DNA of 64,000 nt. Origin: Verrucomicrobiales bacterium. GTDB lineage: Bacteria; Verrucomicrobiota; Verrucomicrobiia; Verrucomicrobiales; DEV007. Location of the stretch: contig JARGPI010000007.1 of the NCBI GenBank assembly GCA_029213005.1, forward strand, positions 62,001 to 126,000, read 5' to 3'. Positions 1 to 6,931 of the stretch are shown here, in pieces; within the stretch, counting starts at the first letter, position 1; each line of letters begins with the position of its first letter. The notes beneath the pieces were generated by a model. That model ran no database searches, was not told the origin of the DNA, and worked only from the letters and a program-made list of their open reading frames with translations. Position numbers and translations under genes: made by a program.

Positions 1-54
1 TTCGCTGGAAAGAAGTCAAGCTTCAAATCCAGCATCCTGCAAACAACCAATACG

Positions 55-1119
55 TTAGAGCGCCAATTCCATTTGGACTAAATCGGGATCCACAACGGGT
101 TCACAGATTTCATCGTCCACAAATGTCGTCGCTTCTTTTAACTTGAGAGTGCTTTTCTCAGGTAGGGTGGGATAGATCGGGTCAACCTCGCGGTTTTCGT
201 TAACTCCTTTAGCTTCAATAAAAACTGCCTCGGCAGGTTTCTCGTCGCTTTTATCAAGATTCGCTTCCACTGCCGCGACTGCTTTTGCGATATCTTCATC
301 CAGTGGCGTTCTGGGTTGGATCGCAACGCCTTTCAAAGCGGGATAGAGAGGCGTCGGGGATTTTCTCTCCGCACACTCAACTTCCACATCGGTCAGTCCG
401 ATTTCACCGAGAGCTCCTCTTGCGAATTCGAGCGCTTTTTCCGCAGTGTTACAATCGGAGCTGAGGTGGCCGAGAATAACGCGGTTGAGATCCGCGGTTG
501 CGACTTCTTTGAGTAGTTCCGCAGTCTGTTTGTTGCTGAGATGGCCGTGACGATTGCTGATCCGCTGCTTCAATGACCAGGGACGTTTTTCATCGTTCTG
601 CAACATTATGTCGTCGTAGTTTGATTCGACGAAAAGTGAGTCGACTCCTTTGAGTCGTTCGATGATGAGTCGGGTGACGTGTCCGACATCACTTAAAATG
701 CCGAGAGAGCCTCCGGGGCTCCGAAAGACAAAGCCAACCGGGTCGACCGCATCGTGCGGCACGTTAAAAGAATCAATCTCGATGTCTCCCACGGTGAAAC
801 AGGAGCCTGCTTCGAATTTCCGCCAACTGATCTGAGCCTTCTTAATCTTGTCCTGTTGAACAATGTGGCTGGTGTGGACCGTCGCGTAAACCGGAAGGGG
901 ACGTTTCCGGCAGAAAACTTCGAGCCCCTGAACGTGATCACCGTGCTCGTGTGTGAGCACGATAGCGGTCAGAGAATCCGGATCGACCCCGATTTCTTCC
1001 AGTCTGACTTTCAATTGGCGGGCGGAGAGTCCGGCATCCACCAAAATCCGGGTTTCCCCGTAACACACCACTGCACTGTTTCCGGAACTGCCACTTCCAA
1101 GGACCGCGAATTCGATCAT
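55..1119 (-). CDS. MBL-fold metallo-hydrolase, YycJ/WalJ-like, with C-terminal extension
   Basis: A 354-residue protein that begins directly with the metallo-beta-lactamase fold (GSGSSGNSA near residue 8). The metal-binding HxHxDH motif is seen as THEHGDH at residues 56-62. Further fold motifs follow: NVPHDAVDPVGF, GILSDVGH and ILGHLSSDCN. This is the pattern of the YycJ/WalJ family, cytoplasmic putative nucleases or phosphodiesterases of about 260 residues. Here roughly 95 extra residues follow the fold, rich in Pro, Glu, Lys and Val, with no recognisable domain. The gene is the last on its strand before the window edge and lies about 100 bp downstream of the rhomboid gene, so the two may be co-transcribed. 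The family assignment is firm; the substrate is unknown. Confidence 0.85.
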   Translation of the reverse strand: MIEFAVLGSGSSGNSAVVCYGETRILVDAGLSARQLKVRLEEIGVDPDSLTAIVLTHEHGDHVQGLEVFCRKRPLPVYATVHTSHIVQQDKIKKAQISWRKFEAGSCFTVGDIEIDSFNVPHDAVDPVGFVFRSPGGSLGILSDVGHVTRLIIERLKGVDSLFVESNYDDIMLQNDEKRPWSLKQRISNRHGHLSNKQTAELLKEVATADLNRVILGHLSSDCNTAEKALEFARGALGEIGLTDVEVECAERKSPTPLYPALKGVAIQPRTPLDEDIAKAVAAVEANLDKSDEKPAEAVFIEAKGVNENREVDPIYPTLPEKSTLKLKEATTFVDDEICEPVVDPDLVQMELAL

Positions 1120-1223
1120 GAGGTTAATCTAAGGAACCTCGCCGCAGTCACAATCGGAAATTTCGAAAAAATGAAATTTCAGAATCTGGAAATGTTCAAA
1201 AGGACAAGAATATCAACTTTTGT

Positions 1224-2090
1224 CTATTTATCGTCCAGCTTCTTCGAGAGTTTCTCGCTGCTGCGCTCTAGAATTCTGCGTTCCTCAGCGGTGAGGCTCT
1301 GCATACCCTCCTGACTGATTTTTTCAAGTATCGTATCGACCTTTTTATTCAGGTAGACAGTTTCCTTCTCTCGCTTCTTTTTGATCTGCTCTTCGGCGGC
1401 TTCTGCGATCTTGGAGCGCGGTTTTTTACCCGTGTCCCGAATAGTAGCTTCCCGCTCTTTGAGGTGGGGGAGGACGTGCTTCACCGAAAGCCAGCCCGCA
1501 GCCATCCCACCGAGGTGAGCAATGTAGGAAATTCCCGTCAAAGAACCGAGTGAGGCGAAAAGTCCGATCAGGTTAATTGCCAGAATCACCCAGCCGAAAT
1601 ATTTGATCTTGAACTGGAAAGGAAGAAATAGAAGGGAAACGGTTTGTTCCGGTATCGTGACGATCACCGCGATAACAATGGCGAGAACAGAAGCGGACGC
1701 GCCCACCACGGAACTGTTGGCGAAGCCCATTCCCCAGAGAATATGAGCAAGACCACCCAGAAGGCCCCCAAACAGATAAGTCTGAAGAACCCAGCGGGAC
1801 CCAATGACCTGTTCGAACATTTTTCCGAGGAAAAACAGGCCCAACATGTTCCCGAACAGGTGGCCAATATCGGCATGACAGAACTGAAAGGTAACAAGTC
1901 GCCACACCTGACCTGAAAAAAGTGTGTCCTTCGACAAATTAACATAACCGGCGATGCGATTGTCAAAAATGAGGTGCTGAACCAGGTAGATGGCTATGTT
2001 GACAACTATCAGCCAGGTGATGATAGACCAGGAGCGAAACCCTGTACCTCTCTTGCTGTCAGCCATATATTCGCGATCGTAAATCCCCAT
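1224..2090 (-). CDS. Rhomboid-family intramembrane serine protease
   Basis: An integral membrane protein of 288 residues. Numbered from a GTG ten codons upstream (2120), it shows the HxxxN motif (HLFGN, residues 87-91), the catalytic serine in GAS (140-142) within a hydrophobic helix, and the catalytic histidine in AHLGGMAAGW (202). Six or so transmembrane helices span residues 30-220, and a charged Lys/Glu-rich cytoplasmic tail of about 75 residues follows. The ATG at 2090 is preferred because AGGA lies seven bases upstream; the GTG at 2120 has no such signal. Rhomboids cleave transmembrane substrates within the bilayer; the substrate here cannot be inferred. The serine context GASAS differs slightly from the commoner GASGA. 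Confidence 0.87.
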   Translation of the reverse strand: MGIYDREYMADSKRGTGFRSWSIITWLIVVNIAIYLVQHLIFDNRIAGYVNLSKDTLFSGQVWRLVTFQFCHADIGHLFGNMLGLFFLGKMFEQVIGSRWVLQTYLFGGLLGGLAHILWGMGFANSSVVGASASVLAIVIAVIVTIPEQTVSLLFLPFQFKIKYFGWVILAINLIGLFASLGSLTGISYIAHLGGMAAGWLSVKHVLPHLKEREATIRDTGKKPRSKIAEAAEEQIKKKREKETVYLNKKVDTILEKISQEGMQSLTAEERRILERSSEKLSKKLDDK

Positions 2091-2248
2091 AAATTCGTCC
2101 TGAAGTGTCGCTCTAATCACGCCTCTGGAGTCGGGTCCGTCAACTGATTCGACAGACCGAAAACGGACGAATTAACACTTTGTTGGAAAAAACTTGTTGA
2201 ATATCCGGAAAAATATAATTAAGAATACTTAATCACTAAGAAACCATA

Positions 2249-2326
2249 ATGATGCTCGGATATTTAGCCATTCTGGCAATGCTCTCGATCCTTGGAACTG
2301 TTTCCTATTTTTCAAGTTTCAGCTAG
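2249..2326 (+). CDS. Possible 25-residue single-helix membrane peptide
   Basis: An ATG-ATG start opens a 25-codon frame ending in TAG, encoding MMLGYLAILAMLSILGTVSY and five more residues. It is almost entirely hydrophobic and would form one transmembrane helix. It lies in the gap between the rhomboid gene (divergent) and the 148-residue gene at 2363, only 36 bp upstream of the latter. No clear Shine-Dalgarno is visible. It could be a genuine small protein or a chance hydrophobic frame; conservation would decide. Confidence 0.27.
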   Translation: MMLGYLAILAMLSILGTVSYFSSFS

Positions 2327-2362
2327 TCAATTTGCAAACCGAAACACCACAAATACCGAATT

Positions 2363-2809
2363 ATGCTGTCTAATGTTGTTAACCATCCGGAAATGAAACC
2401 AGATAACCGAGCTACAGTCCCAACCAACGGCCTCGTCAAGTGGGTGGAGCCAGTTGGTCTCGATGAAGCGGAGGTCGACGCCTACATTCCGCAGGTCCGC
2501 AACAAGCGCGAGTATTTCGACGACCTGCAAAAAGCAGTGGCGGGCATCACGGCGCTGATTAACTCCGAAATGGCGGCGAGTGAAATTTTGAAAAAAGCAG
2601 AGATGGAAGTTAAAAAACTTGAGTCAGAGACCTACGACGTTGTCCGGGAGTTTCTCGGTGACGATGTTACGGAACAAATGAAGCGGATTAACCACGATCT
2701 CGATGAGTTGGCTGCTTTGGTTTCAGGTATCGAGGCGAGTCTCGCCGGTTTCTCCCCACTGATCGAGGAGGAGGAGGCTGCTGAGAGAGCCAGACAGGCC
2801 GCAGCCTGA
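2363..2809 (+). CDS. Conserved-looking hypothetical protein, charged and helical
   Basis: A 148-residue soluble protein that I do not recognise. The N-terminal third (residues 1-45) contains LVKWVEPVGLDEAEVDAYIP. The remainder is strongly helical and acidic, with Lys/Glu heptad-like stretches around residues 60-90 and 95-125, ending in an acidic EEEEAAERARQAAA tail. There is no signal peptide or membrane segment. The frame is closed by a strong rho-independent terminator 29 bp downstream (2838-2871), which supports an expressed gene. It stands alone between the divergent rhomboid gene and the 328-bp repeat element. A role as a small coiled-coil scaffold is possible but is only inference. Confidence 0.68.
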   Translation: MLSNVVNHPEMKPDNRATVPTNGLVKWVEPVGLDEAEVDAYIPQVRNKREYFDDLQKAVAGITALINSEMAASEILKKAEMEVKKLESETYDVVREFLGDDVTEQMKRINHDLDELAALVSGIEASLAGFSPLIEEEEAAERARQAAA

Positions 2810-2837
2810 TCGTTTTTTGATTTATCTCTTTTTGGTT

Positions 2838-2871
2838 AAGCCGTTTCGATTCCTTCGAAGCGGCTTTTTTG
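2838..2871 (+). terminator. Rho-independent terminator after the 148-residue gene
   Basis: AAGCCGTTTCGA pairs with TTCGAAGCGGCTT (one G-U pair) across a four-base loop and is followed by a run of six T. It lies 29 bp after the stop codon at 2809. Confidence 0.85.
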
Positions 2872-2911
2872 TGCCCTGACTGGCTGGGTCTTTCAGGCGT
2901 TTGATTGAAAT

Positions 2912-2946
2912 TGTACCCTGTACAGTTTTTGATTGTACCCTGTACA
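2912..2946 (+). repeat. Palindrome pair, site A (exact copies at 2912 and 2934)
   Basis: Two exact copies of TGTACCCTGTACA start 22 bp apart, separated by GTTTTTGAT. They form the left outer boundary of the structured element and lie 41 bp after the terminator of the upstream gene. Confidence 0.9.
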
Positions 2947-3204
2947 ACATTTCGCATCTTGAGAATACAAGGGAGGCTGGAGGCAGTAATATAGTAGCCG
3001 GTGTTGCTGCGAGCCCAAGGCGAGCAAGGCACCGGTATAGGTAGAGGAGGCCGTCGAGCCCCATAGGGGAGGTAGAACCGTTAAGGACCCATCCGAGATG
3101 TTCTACCGCCCCTCTGGGACTGCATGCGATCTGGCATTGGGACCGGTGCCTCATTCGCCTGGCGCCTCCGGCCCTTTTTGCCGCCAAATCGAGGTGCGAA
3201 ATGT

Positions 3205-3239
3205 TTGACCCTGTACCATTGGAGACGGTAGCCAGTACA
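3205..3239 (+). repeat. Diverged palindrome pair, site B (3205 and 3227)
   Basis: TTGACCCTGTACC and GGTAGCCAGTACA each differ from the consensus at three positions but keep the 22-bp offset. The nine-base spacer ATTGGAGAC resembles the spacers at sites D and F. The pair ends five bases before the stop codon of the cysJ-like gene. Confidence 0.65.
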
Positions 3240-3243
3240 AACG

Positions 3244-4911
3244 TTAGTAAACGTCTCGCTGGTATCGGTGGTCTTTCTTCATCTGATCGACATAGGCGTA
3301 GGTGTCTTCGTCGCTCAGGTTGGCACCCTGCTGGATCGCTTCGCGCATGGCGAGGTCGACGTCTCCGGCCATGCGGGTGGCATCCCCGCACACGTAGAAG
3401 TGAGCTCCGCCCTCGATCCATTGCCAGAGTTCATCGCGGGCTTCGCGCATTTTATCCTGCACGTAGATTTTCTCCTTCTGATCCCGGGACCAGGCTAGAT
3501 CGAGGCGACTCAGGATGCCGCTTTGCTGGTATTCAGTCAGCTCGTCTTTGTAAAAGAAATCGGTGGCCTCGTGCGGGTTTCCGAAAAAGAGCCAGTTGCG
3601 ACCCGTGGCTTTGGTGGTGGCGCGTTCCTGAAGAAATGCACGAAACGGGGCGATTCCGGTGCCCGGGCCCACCATGATGACATCGGTCTCCAAATCGGGG
3701 GGCAGCCGGAAGTGTTTCGAGATCTGCATAAAAACCCTCACGGTGTCGCCAGGTTTCATTCGGTCACATAGAAAAATGGAGGCGACGCCTTTGCGATGTC
3801 GTCCCTTGGTCTCATATTCCACCTTCGCGACAGTGAGGTGCACCTGATCGGGATGGGCAGTGAGACTCGATGCGATGGAATAAAGGCGGGGATTGAGCTT
3901 CCGGAGCATCCCTACAAATTCCTGACCGTCTTTGAATTCGGCCGGGTATTCTTTCAACAAATCAATCACTTCGATTCCATCTATCAATTCGGCAAGTGAG
4001 TCGTCATCCTCTACGATGGCGTGGAGGTAGGGGTGATAGGTTTTGGCGATCCACTTCTTAGCGAGCGCTTTGGTCACGGTGCGGACGTCGTAGTGTTCCA
4101 GGAGGGCTTCGCGGATCGGGACGCTGGTGCCGTCCTTAAGGACGATCGGTTTGGTGATGTTGATGGGAAGGGCCTCGATCATCTCATCGATCAGCTCGGG
4201 ATCGTTGACCGGATGAGTGCCGATGACATCACCGACCTCGTAGGAGAACCCCGATCCTTCGAGAGAAAATTCAAGATGCCGGGTGTCCTTGAAGGCCCCC
4301 GGTTGATTGAGGCGTTTATTGACCAGAAGAGTGGCTGGAAATGGATTTTTCTTTCCGTAGGGGAGGTCTTCCTTCGGTGGTGCGGGTGGTTGCAGACTGG
4401 GGATGCCGCCGGCGGGGATTTCCCGGGCGAAGGTCTCGAAACTGTAGCTGTAGAGCTTCGGAATCAGCGCGTTGAACCAGGTTTCGGCGTCGTCTTCGTA
4501 GTCCACGTCGCAGTCGGTGCGGTCGTGCACCCGAATGGCTCCGAGTTCTTCGAGACGGGCGTCGAAACGTTTTCCCATTTCGCAAAAATCCGCGTAGTTA
4601 GTATCGCCGAGCGCGAGAACGGAAAAACGGGTCGATTCGAGTCGGGACTGGCTTTCGGAGAAAAAATGATCCACAAATTCGGTCGCGTTTTCGGGCGGAT
4701 CGCCCTCTCCCCAGGTGGAGGTAACGATTAAAATTAAAGGCTCGCCGCTGAGATCGAGTGACTTGAAATCCTCCATGCTCACGGCATCGCTCCACCAATC
4801 GTTGGTGCGGAAGCGTTCGGAATATCCTTCGGCGAGAGCCTGGCAATTACCGCTCTGGCTGCCCCACAGAATGAGGACTCTGGGCTTTTTCCCGGGTTGA
4901 GATTCGGTCAT
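3244..4911 (-). CDS. cysJ: Sulfite reductase (NADPH) flavoprotein alpha subunit, CysJ-like diflavin reductase
   Basis: A 555-residue diflavin reductase with the full domain order. The flavodoxin-like FMN domain (about residues 10-155) contains LWGSQSGNCQALAE and TSTWGEGDPPENA. A connecting/FAD domain holds RLYSIASS and GVASIFLCDR. The NADPH domain holds GPGTGIAPFRAFLQER, and the protein ends YQRDVY, like family members. It would pass electrons from NADPH through FAD and FMN to a sirohaem partner in sulfite assimilation. No cysI is adjacent, so another electron acceptor is possible. The start MTESQPGKK at 4911 is chosen because the FMN domain follows at once. The frame stays open upstream to 4995 and a start there cannot be excluded. 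The gene ends beside palindrome site B. Confidence 0.83.
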   Translation of the reverse strand: MTESQPGKKPRVLILWGSQSGNCQALAEGYSERFRTNDWWSDAVSMEDFKSLDLSGEPLILIVTSTWGEGDPPENATEFVDHFFSESQSRLESTRFSVLALGDTNYADFCEMGKRFDARLEELGAIRVHDRTDCDVDYEDDAETWFNALIPKLYSYSFETFAREIPAGGIPSLQPPAPPKEDLPYGKKNPFPATLLVNKRLNQPGAFKDTRHLEFSLEGSGFSYEVGDVIGTHPVNDPELIDEMIEALPINITKPIVLKDGTSVPIREALLEHYDVRTVTKALAKKWIAKTYHPYLHAIVEDDDSLAELIDGIEVIDLLKEYPAEFKDGQEFVGMLRKLNPRLYSIASSLTAHPDQVHLTVAKVEYETKGRHRKGVASIFLCDRMKPGDTVRVFMQISKHFRLPPDLETDVIMVGPGTGIAPFRAFLQERATTKATGRNWLFFGNPHEATDFFYKDELTEYQQSGILSRLDLAWSRDQKEKIYVQDKMREARDELWQWIEGGAHFYVCGDATRMAGDVDLAMREAIQQGANLSDEDTYAYVDQMKKDHRYQRDVY

Positions 4912-5035
4912 AAATGAAGTCCCGGCACTATGGATCGAATTACCCTTATTTTCAACGGGATGGGACGAAGGCATAGCTTCTCTTGAGCAATACACATGCC
5001 AAAGAGAAGTGAGGGCCGGATGGTAGTGGAGAAAG

Positions 5036-5815
5036 TTAACCTTTTAAGACAGCGACAACCTCGTCTTTTAAGAAAGCGTTGGTAGCGAGGGCTTCCCCGG
5101 CGTCGATTTTGCCTTCGTTACCCTGCCAATCTCCGAAATAGCCTCCCGCCTCTTTTAAAATGGGCGGGAACGGACCGCAATCCCAGACTGCCATGACCGG
5201 ATCCAGCATCACTTCGACCCGCCCTGTGGCCACCAGTAAATACCCGTAGGCATCGCACCAACCGGCGTTGTAATACACGGCGTTCTGAAGGCGTTTCCAG
5301 GCTTCCCCTTTGCCGGCTCGATCGATGTAAGCCGTGTCAATATGAGCGCAGACAGCGCGGTCCAGGGCCTTCTCCTGCGAAACAGAGCAGGGTTTTCCAT
5401 TCCAGAACGCCCCAACGCCGGTCGCTCCTGAAACCATTTCGTCCAGCCCCGGAAAGTAGGCGCAGCCCACCTCAACTTTACCGTCAATTTCCAGCGCAAG
5501 AAGGACCGCGTAAAGCGGGACTCCTCTCATGAATGATTTGGTGCCGTCGATCGGATCGATGATCCAGCGATGATTGGAACCCTGATCTGAAATATCGGAT
5601 TCTCCGAATTCCTCACCGACAATCTGATGGTCGGGAAAGGCGGCGCCAATCCGTTCGCGAATCAGCTGCTCGGCCGCTTTATCGGCGATGGTCACCGGGG
5701 TGTCATCCCCTTTGAACTCGGGTTTTGCTTCCGCCGTCTGATAGTACTTCAAAGTCAGCTGCCCGGCTTCGCGGGCAGTGGTTTCGGCGAATTCAAGGTA
5801 AGCGGACAGGTCCAT
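5036..5815 (-). CDS. hisN: Inositol-monophosphatase-family phosphatase, probably histidinol-phosphatase HisN
   Basis: A 259-residue Mg-dependent phosphatase of the IMPase superfamily. It carries the metal-binding signatures GEEFGES, WIIDPIDGTKSF and WDCGPFPPILKEAGG in the expected order and spacing. DPIDGTKSF followed by RGVPLYAVLLAL is more like HisN (the last phosphatase step of histidine synthesis) than true inositol phosphatases or CysQ. The length matches the family. The start at 5815 gives MDLSAYLEF, a typical N-terminus. It lies between the CysJ-like gene and the ThuA gene on the same strand, with 45-bp and 124-bp gaps. CysQ-type activity would fit the CysJ neighbour but the motifs favour HisN. 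Confidence 0.78.
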   Translation of the reverse strand: MDLSAYLEFAETTAREAGQLTLKYYQTAEAKPEFKGDDTPVTIADKAAEQLIRERIGAAFPDHQIVGEEFGESDISDQGSNHRWIIDPIDGTKSFMRGVPLYAVLLALEIDGKVEVGCAYFPGLDEMVSGATGVGAFWNGKPCSVSQEKALDRAVCAHIDTAYIDRAGKGEAWKRLQNAVYYNAGWCDAYGYLLVATGRVEVMLDPVMAVWDCGPFPPILKEAGGYFGDWQGNEGKIDAGEALATNAFLKDEVVAVLKG

Positions 5816-5860
5816 ATCTTGACCCTTAGAACGCTAATGGAAAAATACAAGCCCCGGCGC

Positions 5861-6853
5861 TTACTTCTTCTTCGGAGCTTCCTCCGGAGCGAGAGCGGGT
5901 TCGATTTTTAAACCGTTCGAGGGAACGGCGTCGGCTTCGATATCGCCCATGGCATACTGCATACCGTCGATCAGGTGTTGCAGCACGGTCTGATTGGCAA
6001 ATGTGAGATCGTTGTGGCCGAGGTTGGTGAAAAAGAGACGACCTTCTCCGATTTCCCGAATCCAGGATACTGGAATATCGAGTTCTCCCCGGGCTGCGAC
6101 CTGCTCCTCGAACTTTTTGTTCTTGAGCGGCTCGTGGTTTTTGGGTTTTGACATATCGAGACTCAGCAAAACCCGGAGACGCTCACGGCCCTGAAAATTC
6201 TCAGGCTTATACCAGTAGATTTCGTCTTTGTGCCAGAATCCGCTGCCTTTGAACGCGGCGTTAAGCGGGTGCTCGGGATCGTCCAGCTTGAAAGCCCAGG
6301 TTCCGCCTGCGGTCCAGGGATGGCCCGCGAAAACGCCGCCAATCATAGCGATACCATCTTCCCACTTTTTGAAATTGTCGGCCGCCGCGTGAACGCCGAT
6401 GATGCCTTTGCCACCGTTTACGAAATTCAGAATGGCTTTCTGCTGAGCTTCGTCAGGAACCAGGTTGGTGGTGTTGTTGAACATGATCGCATCGTACTGC
6501 TTCAGATTCTCGTCGGTAAAAACCGAGTAATCATCTGCGAGATCCACCTGATAAGCTTCGGTGGTCTCAGCGATCTTTTCGACAGCGTGGTTACAGAAGG
6601 GGATCGAAGTGTGGATAAACCCTTCGCAACGCCAGAAACAAAGGATTTTGCGGTCCTTTTTCGGTTCGGCGGTGGCCTTCGGAAGATTGCTTTCGATTTG
6701 CGCCTTGTGGTCGGCGGTCGGGTTGCCCTTGAACTTAGCCAGAGCGTTTTCCGGCCAGGTTTTCGGAGCAGGCTTTTTATTGTCCTGAGCGACTCCAGTG
6801 GAGAGGCTGCCAAGAAGGGCGCAAGCCGCAAGCGGCAAAACAGTCTTAATCAT
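5861..6853 (-). CDS. Secreted ThuA-like domain protein
   Basis: A 330-residue exported protein. MIKTVLPLAACALLGSLSTG followed by VAQ is a signal peptide with a plausible cleavage site. The mature part is a ThuA-like (glutamine-amidotransferase fold) domain: KILCFWRCEGFIHTSIP, YDAIMFNNTTNLVPDE, GKGIIGVHAAADNF and RLFFTNLGHNDLTF. These proteins are common in Planctomycetes and Verrucomicrobia and are linked to carbohydrate metabolism, but their biochemical role is mostly unknown. The C-terminus is a Pro/Glu/Lys tail. The gene follows the cytochrome-propeller giant at 6932 on the same strand with a 78-bp gap, so they may form a unit. Confidence 0.85.
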   Translation of the reverse strand: MIKTVLPLAACALLGSLSTGVAQDNKKPAPKTWPENALAKFKGNPTADHKAQIESNLPKATAEPKKDRKILCFWRCEGFIHTSIPFCNHAVEKIAETTEAYQVDLADDYSVFTDENLKQYDAIMFNNTTNLVPDEAQQKAILNFVNGGKGIIGVHAAADNFKKWEDGIAMIGGVFAGHPWTAGGTWAFKLDDPEHPLNAAFKGSGFWHKDEIYWYKPENFQGRERLRVLLSLDMSKPKNHEPLKNKKFEEQVAARGELDIPVSWIREIGEGRLFFTNLGHNDLTFANQTVLQHLIDGMQYAMGDIEADAVPSNGLKIEPALAPEEAPKKK

Positions 6854-6931
6854 ATATGCCAGTGTTTAGGTGAGATCCGGCGCAGCGTCAATTGCGCAAA
6901 TCTGGGCAATCTCAGTGAACTATTCGAAGGG

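Larger units (their letters stand above)
2912..3239. mobile_element. 328-bp structured repeat element (MITE-like) bounded by 22-bp-phased palindromes
   Basis: The element is bounded on each side by a pair of TGTACCCTGTACA-type palindromes (2912-2946 and the more diverged 3205-3239). Immediately inside are 16-bp inverted arms: ACATTTCGCATCTTGA (2947-2962) against the complement of 3189-3204, with 14 of 16 positions matching. Further in, 3016-3036 and 3142-3162 form a 21-nt inverted repeat with 17 matches, around ACCGGTGCC. At the centre GGGGAGGTAGAAC (3066-3078) pairs with GTTCTACCGCCCC (3100-3112). No protein is encoded; the open frames that cross it look spurious. The nested symmetry suggests a non-autonomous mobile element or a REP-like structured RNA. 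It sits between the ends of two convergent genes, a typical tolerated insertion site. Confidence 0.55.

Noticed and set aside
2947..3204. The structured element as a group II intron or retron RNA
   Set aside because: No reverse transcriptase is present in the window and I saw no domain V-like hairpin on either strand.
2688..3421. Two minus-strand open frames (about 114 and 199 residues) across the structured element
   Set aside because: They only translate the repeats and the element, or run antisense into the cysJ-like gene; composition is Arg/Pro/Gly-rich and no family is evident.
4021..4731. A 236-residue plus-strand open frame
   Set aside because: It is antisense to the well-supported cysJ-like gene and shows no motif of its own.
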